DNA of 64,000 bases from an uncultured Bryobacteraceae bacterium (GTDB lineage: Bacteria > Acidobacteriota > Terriglobia > Bryobacterales > Bryobacteraceae): the NCBI GenBank assembly GCA_938003835.1, contig CALKXJ010000001.1, forward strand, positions 62,001-126,000, written 5' to 3'. This document shows, in pieces, positions 28,620 to 36,187 of the stretch (position 1 is the first letter of the stretch; each line of letters begins with the position of its first letter). The notes beneath the pieces were generated by a model. It did not search any database. It had not been told where the DNA came from and saw only the letters and a list, made by a program, of their open reading frames with translations. The position numbers and the translations under genes are program-made.

Positions 28620-30095
28620 ATGGCCCGAGTGACGACGGTTCGCGCGGCGTACCTGTGGGCCGGCGCGGGCAACATCATCAAGGCCCTGCTGACCTTCGGG
28701 CTGTCTGTGTTGTTAGCGCGGCTGCTCGATCCGTCCCATTACGGCCTGATCGGAGTCGTGCTGGCGTTCGTCAGCATCCTTCTGGTCATCCAGGACGGGG
28801 GCTTCGGGCAGGCGGTCGTCTATTTCGAGGAGACCGAGGAGACCCTGCCCACATATCACACCGTGACCGCCCTCGGCGGCCTGCTCATGGCCCTGCTCAC
28901 TGCTTTGGCCGCTCCGGGCCTGGCATGGTTCTACGGGATGCCGGAGCTCGTCCGGGTGGCGCCCGCGCTCGGCTTGAGTCTGATCTTCGCCAGCCTGACT
29001 TCGGTGCCCCAGGGCTTGCTGATGAAGGAACTGCGGTTCAAGGTGTTGTCGGTCGTGGAGACGGCGGCCGGGGTGACGGCGGGCGTGGTGGCGGTCGCGC
29101 TGGCCTTCCAGGGCGCCGGTGTCTGGAGCCTGGTCGTGAACATCGTGCTCGGCGCGGCCATCCAGGCGGTCGCCGTGCGCTGGCTCAAGCCGGGCCGGTT
29201 CACGCGGCGCCTGCGGCCGGATGTGGTCCGCCGCGTCGTACGCTACGGCCTGCCGCTTACCGGCAGCCGCCTGCTCTGGCAGGTCTATCTAAACTCGGAC
29301 GCGCTGATCATCGGCAAGATGCTCGGCAGCGCCCCGCTCGGCTTTTACTCTTACGCTCTGCGCATGGCCCGGTTCTTGAGCGAGCGGGTCTTCGGAATCG
29401 TCAACCGCGTCAGCTTCCCGTCGTTCGCTTCGATGAAGGATGACCGCGAGCGCCTGGTGCGGCACTGGTTCCTGTTAACGGAGCTGCTCGGGCTGATCCA
29501 CTTTCCCGCCATGCTGGCCCTGGCCATGAACGCCGAGGACTTTGTGCTGGTGCTGCTGGGCGAGAAATGGCTGCCGGCGGTCTTGCCTCTGAAGTTGCTG
29601 TGCGCGGCCGAGGCGGTGCGAGCGGTGCAGGTGGTGATTCCGCAACTTGTGGCCGCGGTCGGAGAGACTCGGGCGGTGCTGCGCTATAACGTGGTGAACG
29701 CGATCGTGTTGCCGGCGGCCTTTGCCGTGGGTTGCCGCCTGGCGGGCCTGGCGGGCGTAGGCGTGGCGTGGATGACGGTCTATCCGCTGCTGGCAATCCG
29801 GTTGCTCAAGCAGGCGGCTCAGATGACAGGGGCGCCGCTCCGCGGTTACTGGAGGTGCCTCCGTGCCCCGGTGCTCGTCACGGTGGCATGCCTGGTAGCG
29901 ATGCTGCCTTTTGACTGGCTCTTGCCAGCAGGTTGGAGCCGGCTCCTGGGGCGTTCGGCCGCGGGCGGGGCCTGCTATCTGATCTGTCTCGCCGCGGTGC
30001 CCGGCCTGCGCCGGAGGCTGCTCGCAATAGCCCGGGGGCGCGGCCGGTTGCGGGAATTCGTGCCTGAGGAGCAGCCCCAGGGGACGGATGCGTAA
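28620..30095 (+). CDS. Wzx-like polysaccharide flippase (MOP superfamily)
   Basis: A 491-residue inner-membrane protein with about 12-14 hydrophobic spans, starting MARVTTVRAAYLWAGAGNIIKALLTF style with the first span at about 12-35. RLLDPSHYGLIGVVLAF and IQDGGFGQAVVYFE are typical of the PST/Wzx lipopolysaccharide exporters, which flip lipid-linked sugar repeats to the periplasmic face. The C-terminus ends in a basic and acidic tail (REFVPEEQPQGTDA). The downstream glycosyltransferase overlaps by 8 bases. It opens the exopolysaccharide locus. Confidence 0.9.
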   Translation: MARVTTVRAAYLWAGAGNIIKALLTFGLSVLLARLLDPSHYGLIGVVLAFVSILLVIQDGGFGQAVVYFEETEETLPTYHTVTALGGLLMALLTALAAPGLAWFYGMPELVRVAPALGLSLIFASLTSVPQGLLMKELRFKVLSVVETAAGVTAGVVAVALAFQGAGVWSLVVNIVLGAAIQAVAVRWLKPGRFTRRLRPDVVRRVVRYGLPLTGSRLLWQVYLNSDALIIGKMLGSAPLGFYSYALRMARFLSERVFGIVNRVSFPSFASMKDDRERLVRHWFLLTELLGLIHFPAMLALAMNAEDFVLVLLGEKWLPAVLPLKLLCAAEAVRAVQVVIPQLVAAVGETRAVLRYNVVNAIVLPAAFAVGCRLAGLAGVGVAWMTVYPLLAIRLLKQAAQMTGAPLRGYWRCLRAPVLVTVACLVAMLPFDWLLPAGWSRLLGRSAAGGACYLICLAAVPGLRRRLLAIARGRGRLREFVPEEQPQGTDA

Positions 30096-31200
30096 GCCGG
30101 CGCGAATCCTGCTGGTGGTGCGGGCGCTCGGGCTGGGCGGCAGCGAGCGCCAGGCGGCGCTCATGGCGCGGCGACTCGACCGGCGGCGATTCGACGTGCG
30201 GGTGGCGTGCTTTCATGGCCAGGGCATTCGAGCCGAGGAGCTTCGAGCGGAGAGCATTCCGATCCTCGAGGTTCCGTTGAGGTCCTACCGGAACGCCTCC
30301 CTGGTGGCGGCCGCCTGGCGCCTCGGCCGTTACATTCGCGAGCAGGAGATCGAGCTTGTGCACGCCTTCGACTCGCCTTCGACTCGCTTCGGGGTCCCCG
30401 TCGCGCGGGCCGCCCAGACCCCTGTAGTGCTCGCCAGCCAGCGGGCCCACCGGGAGCTCTCCCCATCCTGGCTCCGCCACTTGCTGCGGCTCACCGACCA
30501 GATGACTGATGCCATTGTGGTGAATTGCGAGTTTCTCCGGCGGCATCTCGTCGAGGACGAAAAAGTTCCTTGCGAGCGCATCCGCGTCTGCTACAACGGC
30601 CTCGAGCTCGACCGGTTTTCGCCGGCGGGACGAGGCAAGCCGGCCGAATTCGCGCGCGCCCGGCTGGTGGTCGGCACCGTCTGCGTGCTCCGCCCGGAGA
30701 AAGGTTTGGACGTGCTTGTCGAGGCCTTTGCCCGGCTACGCCATGCCTTCCCGGATATGGTGCTGCTGGTCGTCGGGGACGGGCCTGTTCGCGAGAGTCT
30801 CCTCCGGCAGGCCGCCCAGCTCGGCCTGGGCGAAAGTTTCCGACTGCTGCCCGCCCAGAGCGAGGTGGCGGGACTGCTTCGCGCAATCGATATATTCGTG
30901 TTGCCCTCGCGCTCGGAAGCGCTCTCGAACGCTTTGATGGAGGCGATGGCATGCGGCTGCGCGGCGGTGGCCACCCGCGTCGGCGGCAACCCGGAACTCG
31001 TCGCGGACGGCAAGACCGGCCTCCTGGTGGCGCCCGGCGATGCCGGAGAGCTCGTCTCCGCGCTTCGCTTTCTCGTCGAAAACGAGCCGGCGCGTGCACG
31101 GCTGGCCGAATCGGCCGCAACCTTCGTCCGCTCCCGCTTCTCGGCGGAGGCATCCGCCCAGCGCCTGGGCGAGATTTACGAGGAGTTCCTCTCGCGCTAG
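30088..31200 (+). CDS. GT4-family glycosyltransferase
   Basis: A 370-residue GT-B enzyme. The N-terminal ALGLGGSERQAALMARRL is the acceptor-side loop typical of GT4, and the C-terminal EAMACGCAAVATRVGGNPEL holds the conserved donor-binding glutamate region. Sugar and linkage unknown. Start ATG is inside the flippase 3' end (8-base overlap). It converges with the next glycosyltransferase; both genes end in the same CTAG palindrome at 31197-31200. Confidence 0.92.
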   Translation: MRKPARILLVVRALGLGGSERQAALMARRLDRRRFDVRVACFHGQGIRAEELRAESIPILEVPLRSYRNASLVAAAWRLGRYIREQEIELVHAFDSPSTRFGVPVARAAQTPVVLASQRAHRELSPSWLRHLLRLTDQMTDAIVVNCEFLRRHLVEDEKVPCERIRVCYNGLELDRFSPAGRGKPAEFARARLVVGTVCVLRPEKGLDVLVEAFARLRHAFPDMVLLVVGDGPVRESLLRQAAQLGLGESFRLLPAQSEVAGLLRAIDIFVLPSRSEALSNALMEAMACGCAAVATRVGGNPELVADGKTGLLVAPGDAGELVSALRFLVENEPARARLAESAATFVRSRFSAEASAQRLGEIYEEFLSR

Positions 31201-32402
31201 CCTGATCCCAGGCGCCGGCGGAAGATTCCGGCGAGCGCGGCGGTATTCCGGCCGAGCTCGTAGCATTCCAGGATCCGCTGCCGGGCAGCCTCGCCCATCT
31301 GCCGGCGGAGCTCAGGCGCGCGGGCCAGCTTGAGAATGGCCTCCGCCAGGCCTTCGACGTCGGAGGGCGCCACCAGTAGGCCGTCCACGCCCTCGCGGAT
31401 CAGCTCCGGGATCCCGGCGACGCGCGTCGCAACGCAAGGCACCTGCATCGCCATCGCTTCGATGAGCACCACCGGCACGCCTTCGTCGAAGCTCGAAAGG
31501 ACGAAAAGGTCGGCGCGGCGGTAGAGCTCGAGCACGCGATCGAAAGCCAGAGCGCCCTCGAAGCGGACTCGATCTGCCAGACCGAGTGAGATGGCCAACT
31601 CCTCCAGATGCTTGCGCTCCGGCCCGTCGCCGGCCAGGCGCAGTCGCACGCAAGGCAGCTCGCGGGCGACGTGCGCGACGGCTTCGAGCAGGATGCGGTG
31701 AGCCTTGATGGGCACGAGCTGGCCCACCGAGAGGATCTCGAAAGGGTCGGGCGCGGCGCGGAACTCACCCGGCGTCAGGCTGCCAGGATCGACCCCAAGG
31801 CGCGCCAGCTCGATCTTCTCCCAGAGAGCCGGCTCGCAGGCCATCATCACGCGGCTGCGGGCGTAGTGGCTGATGGCGCAGACGAAGACGGAGGCGGCCA
31901 CCTTCTCGCGCAGGCGGAAACGTACCGGATCGACAAACTCGCCGCGGCCATGGAGCGTGATCGACATGGTCAGGGGAAAGACGCGGCTCATCAGCAGGCC
32001 GACGGTCGAAGCATAGTGAACATGGAAATGCCGGACCTGTGCGCGTTCGAACCAGCAGCCGGCGACAACCGCTTCGGCAAAGTAGAACAGGTTGTAGACG
32101 AGTCGGCGAAGATCGCCGCCGAGACCGATCGCGGCGGCAAGGCCGCGAAGGTATCCCACCGGATGCCGGCCGAGCGTCAGCAGGTGTGCGCCGAGGATGG
32201 CTCCAAGCGGCGCCGTCTTCACGGTGCGAACAAGTGCGGCCTCTTCGCGCTCGGTACCGGTAAGCTCGTCCGGCGGCCGGTCCGGCGGCGCGATCGAGAC
32301 CACAAAGACCTCGAAGCCCAAACTCCGCAGCGATCGGACCTCCCGGAGCAAGTACGTGTGGTTGATGGCGGGATAACGGCTGACCAGATAACCGATCTTC
32401 AT
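31197..32402 (-). CDS. GT4-family glycosyltransferase
   Basis: A 401-residue GT-B glycosyltransferase. N-terminal MKIGYLVSRYPAINHTYLLR and C-terminal GVPVVLIEAMAMQVPCVATR are characteristic of GT4 exopolysaccharide transferases with the LPTDP-like fold. ILSVGQLVPIKAH marks the start of the donor domain. The start ATG overlaps the stop of the AlgD-like dehydrogenase gene by 4 bases (ATGA), so the two are made together. The same CTAG supplies the stop for this gene and for the convergent one. Confidence 0.92.
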   Translation of the reverse strand: MKIGYLVSRYPAINHTYLLREVRSLRSLGFEVFVVSIAPPDRPPDELTGTEREEAALVRTVKTAPLGAILGAHLLTLGRHPVGYLRGLAAAIGLGGDLRRLVYNLFYFAEAVVAGCWFERAQVRHFHVHYASTVGLLMSRVFPLTMSITLHGRGEFVDPVRFRLREKVAASVFVCAISHYARSRVMMACEPALWEKIELARLGVDPGSLTPGEFRAAPDPFEILSVGQLVPIKAHRILLEAVAHVARELPCVRLRLAGDGPERKHLEELAISLGLADRVRFEGALAFDRVLELYRRADLFVLSSFDEGVPVVLIEAMAMQVPCVATRVAGIPELIREGVDGLLVAPSDVEGLAEAILKLARAPELRRQMGEAARQRILECYELGRNTAALAGIFRRRLGSG

Positions 32403-33706
32403 GAAGCGGGGCGCCCGGCGAGGACAGCGAGAGGCTCGGAGGCCGGAAAAGCGCCCACCAGATCGAGCACAGGGAGGGCCGTGGCGCGGAGACGTTCGGC
32501 GTGCTCGGCATCCGGCTTTTGCGCCACGATCAGGTGATCCGCCCAGCCGGCAAGCTCCTCCCAGCGGCGCACCATCAGGCGTTCGATATGCGGGATGGCT
32601 TCGAAAATGAAGCGGCGGTTGCTGCCGTAGATCTGATCGAGCTGGATGCGGGGGTCGTAGATGCGCAGCGTGCGTCCCTTTCCGATGAGGAACTCGATCA
32701 GGCTCACCACCGGGCTCTCGCGCAAATCGTCGGTGTTCTCCTTGAAGGCCAGTCCGAAGATGCCCAGGCGCTGCGCCGGCAGCTCGAGAGCTGCCTGCAT
32801 GGCCCGGCGGAGGTGCTCCTGGTTGGCCGGCAGCACGGACTCGATCAACGGCAGGCGCAGGTCGAGCCGCGAGGCCCGGTAAACCAGAGCCCGCAGGTCT
32901 TTAGGCAGGCAGGAGCCGCCGAAGGCGAAGCCGGGCTTTAAATACGCAGGTGAGATGTTCAGCTTGCGGTCGCGGCAGAGGATCTCCATCACCTGATCGC
33001 CGGGGACGCCCAGGCGCTCACAGAGGGTGCCGATCTCGTTGGCGAAAGCGATCTTCAGGGCATGAAAGCTGTTGCAGGCGTACTTGATGGCTTCGGCGGT
33101 GCGAAGCGAAACCAGGCAGACCTCGGCCGGCAGCTTTTCGTAAAGGCGGGCGACCGTGCGGACCGATTCGGGCTCGTCGCCGCCGACCACCACGAGCGAC
33201 GGCTCGAAAAAGTCTTGTACGGCCGAGCCCTCGCGGAGAAACTCGGGGTTGGAAACCACGCGCACGAACGGATACCGGGCGAAAGCCGGCAGCACCACCT
33301 GTTCGCAACTGCCCGGAAAGACCGTGCTGCGCACGGCGACGGCGAGCGGGCGCTCGCGCCCATCCAGGTGGGAGGCAACTTCGCGGCAGGCCCGTTCGAG
33401 CTGTTCGAGGTTGAGGTCGCCGTTCGCCAGCGAGGGCGTTCCCACGCAGATCAGCACCACGTCGGCCTCGGGCAACCAGTCGCTGACGTCCGAGGAGGCG
33501 GTGAGCCGGCCCTGGGCCACGTTGCGGCGGAGCAGTTCATCCAGCCCGGGCTCGAAAAAGGGGGAAACGCCGCGGCGAACGCTTTCCACCTTGTGGGCGT
33601 CGCGATCGACTCCGGCCACCTGGTGACCCAGCTCGGCCAGGCAGGCGGCCGTGACGCAGCCCACATAGCCCAGTCCGAGCACGGCCACGCGCGCCTGTTC
33701 CGCCAT
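32399..33706 (-). CDS. AlgD-like nucleotide-sugar dehydrogenase (GDP-mannose or UDP-glucose type)
   Basis: A 435-residue NAD-dependent four-electron dehydrogenase that makes a uronic acid nucleotide. Rossmann motif GLGYVG (11-16), AIKYACNSFHA (K208, N212) and the catalytic cysteine C266 in GFAFGGSCLPKD. The spellings RDRKLNISPAYLKPGFAF and NTDDLRESPVVSLIE look closer to GDP-mannose 6-dehydrogenase (AlgD) than to WecC, which has a GHCIAVDP motif instead, so GDP-mannuronate is the favoured product, though UDP-glucose cannot be excluded. Longer readings upstream of 33706 start outside the Rossmann fold and are not supported. Confidence 0.85.
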   Translation of the reverse strand: MAEQARVAVLGLGYVGCVTAACLAELGHQVAGVDRDAHKVESVRRGVSPFFEPGLDELLRRNVAQGRLTASSDVSDWLPEADVVLICVGTPSLANGDLNLEQLERACREVASHLDGRERPLAVAVRSTVFPGSCEQVVLPAFARYPFVRVVSNPEFLREGSAVQDFFEPSLVVVGGDEPESVRTVARLYEKLPAEVCLVSLRTAEAIKYACNSFHALKIAFANEIGTLCERLGVPGDQVMEILCRDRKLNISPAYLKPGFAFGGSCLPKDLRALVYRASRLDLRLPLIESVLPANQEHLRRAMQAALELPAQRLGIFGLAFKENTDDLRESPVVSLIEFLIGKGRTLRIYDPRIQLDQIYGSNRRFIFEAIPHIERLMVRRWEELAGWADHLIVAQKPDAEHAERLRATALPVLDLVGAFPASEPLAVLAGRPAS

Positions 33707-33739
33707 ACCGGTCCAGTATGCCATACCCCCATCGATCGA

Positions 33740-33768
33740 TCGACCCGCCGAAAGCCGCTGTCTACAAT
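33740..33768 (+). promoter_or_regulatory. Promoter placing the glycosyltransferase start at +1
   Basis: TCGACC (33740-33745), 17-bp spacer, TACAAT (33763-33768). The ATG at 33776 is 7 bases after the hexamer, where transcription should begin, so the mRNA would be leaderless. The ATG at 33767 is inside the hexamer and so unlikely to be used. Confidence 0.5.
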
Positions 33769-33775
33769 GGGAAGA

Positions 33776-35062
33776 ATGGGTTCCGAGCCGGCGCAAGGCG
33801 GATTGCGCCTCCTGGCGGTCTCCTGGGCCATGCCTCCGCTGCTTGCGCCGCGGGCGTTGCAGGTGCCCCGGCTGCTGACCGCGCTTTCGGAGGCGGGCTG
33901 GAACGTCACCGTGTTGCACGCCGACGTGCGGTTCGCCGGGCCTGGCTACCCGCTCGATGCGGAACTGGCCCGCCTGGTCGGCGAGCGCTACGACGCGGTG
34001 CGCGTCGGCCTGCCAGGGCCGCTCGACAGCTCCGGGACCTACCGGCTACTACGCAAGGCCCGGATGGCCGAAGCCGTCTGGGAGCGGCTTGCCGTGCGTG
34101 AGGCGGAGCAGCGCCTGCGCGGGATGACTTGCGACGTCCTGCTGACCTTTGCCTACCCTTGGAGCGATCACCGCATCGGCCTCGAAATCCGCCGCCGCCG
34201 GGAGATTCCCTGGGTGGCGCATTTCAGCGATCCCTGGGTGGACAATCCCCTGCTCGCGGAACACGAAAGACGCCGCCTGCCCCAATGGCGGAAGCAGGAG
34301 GAGGCGGTGATGCGGCTGGCCGACGCCGTGGTCTTCACCACCGAATACACGCGCGAGCTGGTGATGCGCAAGTACCCGGAAGCCTGGCGCGCCAAAGCCT
34401 TTGTCGTGCCGCACGGCTACGATCCGAAGCTGGCGGCGCAGCTGCCTCCGCCGGAATCTCGCGCCCGGCTTCGCATGGTCTACACGGGTAATTTCTACCA
34501 GCACCGCACGCCGTTACCCTTGCTCGAGGCGCTGGCGGAGCTCAATCGCAGCCGGCCGCTTGGCGAGGAGCTCGAGGTGCTGCTGGTGGGGGCAGGCAAC
34601 GAGCATTATGCCCGGATAGCTGCCGAGCGGGGCCTCGGAGGGATCGTCGAGTTTCGCCGCTCGGTGCCTTTCTTCGAAAGCCTGGTGCTCGCCCGCGAGG
34701 CCGACGTGCTGCTGGTCATCGATGCGCCGAGCCAACAGGCGAGCGCGTTTCTGCCGAGCAAGCTGATCGACTACCTGATGTTCGAGAAGCCGATCCTCGG
34801 CATTACGCCGCTGCGTGGGGCCTCCGCGGAGCTGCTCGCCGAGCTCGGCTGTCCCGTCGTGGCGCCGCAGGACGTCGCCGGGATTCGGGCGGCGGTCGCG
34901 GAACTCCTCGAGCGGTGGAAGGCCGGCAGGCTGGAGGTCGGCCCGGCGTTTCGCGCCGCGGCGGCGCGCTTCGAGATCCGGCGCGTCAGCCGCGAGCTCG
35001 AGGAAATTCTGGGCCGCGCCGCGCGGCAACGCGGAGGTGCGAGTGCAAAGCGTCTATCATAG
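33776..35062 (+). CDS. GT4-like glycosyltransferase, probably leaderless mRNA
   Basis: About 428 residues, GT-B fold. Features: SWAMPPLLAPRALQVPRLL at the N-terminus (acceptor domain), FAYPWSDHRIGLEIRR and HFSDPWVDNPL in the middle, MVYTGNFYQHRTPLPLLEAL starting the donor domain, and LPSKLIDYLMFEKPILGITP in place of the usual EAMA motif. This spelling is common in the FemAB-associated and capsule GT4 enzymes. Start at 33776 or 33767; the former matches the promoter. It lies between the dehydrogenase (divergent) and wecB (same strand, 36-bp gap). Confidence 0.8.
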   Translation: MGSEPAQGGLRLLAVSWAMPPLLAPRALQVPRLLTALSEAGWNVTVLHADVRFAGPGYPLDAELARLVGERYDAVRVGLPGPLDSSGTYRLLRKARMAEAVWERLAVREAEQRLRGMTCDVLLTFAYPWSDHRIGLEIRRRREIPWVAHFSDPWVDNPLLAEHERRRLPQWRKQEEAVMRLADAVVFTTEYTRELVMRKYPEAWRAKAFVVPHGYDPKLAAQLPPPESRARLRMVYTGNFYQHRTPLPLLEALAELNRSRPLGEELEVLLVGAGNEHYARIAAERGLGGIVEFRRSVPFFESLVLAREADVLLVIDAPSQQASAFLPSKLIDYLMFEKPILGITPLRGASAELLAELGCPVVAPQDVAGIRAAVAELLERWKAGRLEVGPAFRAAAARFEIRRVSRELEEILGRAARQRGGASAKRLS

Positions 35063-35098
35063 GAGACTCCGGCCCTCGGTGCCCGAACCAAAGCACTC

Positions 35099-36187
35099 AT
35101 GCGCATCGCCAACGTAGTCGGCGCCCGGCCCAACTTCATGAAGATGGCGCCGGTGATCGCCGAGATGCGCCGCCGCGGTCTGGTGCAGGAGCTGATCCAC
35201 ACCGGCCAGCACTACGACGCCAACGTCTCCGAAGTTTTCTTTCGCGAGCTCGGGCTGCCGGAGCCGGACGTTTACCTGGGCGTCGGCTCCGACAGCCAGG
35301 CGCGCCAGACCGCGCGCATCATGATGGCCCTGGAAGAGGTCTGGCTGGCGCGGCGGCCGGACCTGGTGGTGGTGGCCGGCGACGTCAATTCGACGATGGC
35401 CGCAGCGCTCGTGGCGGCCAAGCTCACCATCCCGGTGGCACACGTCGAAGCGGGGCTCCGTTCCTTCGACCGGACCATGCCCGAGGAGATCAACCGCATC
35501 GTCACGGACCGGCTCTCGGATCTCCTGTTCACAACGGAGGAGAGCGCCAACGCGAATCTGCGAGCGGAAGGCACGCCGGCCGAACAGATCCATTTCACCG
35601 GCAATTGCATGATCGACACCCTGGATCGGCATCTCGAGGCCGCCGTGGCGCGGCGGCCGTGGCAGCAGTTCGGCCTCGAGCCCGGCGGCTACGGCCTGGT
35701 GACGCTGCACCGGCCCTCGAATGTGGACGAGCCGGCGACGCTGGCGGCGCTTCTCGCCGTCCTCAACGAACTCTCGGCGCGGCTGCCCTTGCTTTTCCCC
35801 GTGCATCCGCGGACGAGCAGGCGGCTGGCCGAGCATGCCATCTCCGCCGCGCCCTCGCTGCGGCTTTGTGAGCCGCTTCCCTACCTGGCCTTTTTGGGGC
35901 TGATGGCAAAGTCGCGCTGCGTGCTCACCGATTCGGGCGGCATCCAGGAAGAGACCACGGCGCTCGGCGTCCCCTGCCTGACGCTGCGCCGCAACACTGA
36001 GCGCCCGGTGACCGTGACGCACGGCACCAACCGGCTGGTGGGTACGGATGCTGCCGCGATCCGGGCGGCGTTCGAGGCAGCCGTCGACGAGGTTCCGCGC
36101 CCTGTGCGCCGGCCGCCGCTCTGGGACGGCCAGGCCGGCCGCCGGATCGTCGACATCATCGAAGCCTGGGCCGCTTCACGGCGTTAG
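35099..36187 (+). CDS. wecB: UDP-N-acetylglucosamine 2-epimerase (non-hydrolysing)
   Basis: Interconverts UDP-GlcNAc and UDP-ManNAc for surface polysaccharides. 362 residues, standard length. Signatures: GARPNFMKMAPVI (8-20), TGQHYDANVS, VVVAGDVNSTMAAALVAA, HVEAGLRSFDR, TEENINR-like PEEINRIVTDRLSD, and DSGGIQEETTALGVP. In relatives the next enzyme is often WecC, but the dehydrogenase here is of AlgD type, so UDP-ManNAc may be used as such. It converges with the lyase gene and overlaps it by 12 bp. Confidence 0.96.
   Translation: MRIANVVGARPNFMKMAPVIAEMRRRGLVQELIHTGQHYDANVSEVFFRELGLPEPDVYLGVGSDSQARQTARIMMALEEVWLARRPDLVVVAGDVNSTMAAALVAAKLTIPVAHVEAGLRSFDRTMPEEINRIVTDRLSDLLFTTEESANANLRAEGTPAEQIHFTGNCMIDTLDRHLEAAVARRPWQQFGLEPGGYGLVTLHRPSNVDEPATLAALLAVLNELSARLPLLFPVHPRTSRRLAEHAISAAPSLRLCEPLPYLAFLGLMAKSRCVLTDSGGIQEETTALGVPCLTLRRNTERPVTVTHGTNRLVGTDAAAIRAAFEAAVDEVPRPVRRPPLWDGQAGRRIVDIIEAWAASRR

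Noticed and set aside
32399-33706. Dehydrogenase as WecC, given wecB next door
   Set aside because: The active-site segment reads GFAFGGSCLPKD, the AlgD/Ugd type, not the GHCIAVDP type of WecC.
33062-33766. N-terminal extension of the glycosyltransferase at 33776
   Set aside because: The extra 235 residues lie antisense to the dehydrogenase and match no domain; a promoter sits at 33740-33768.
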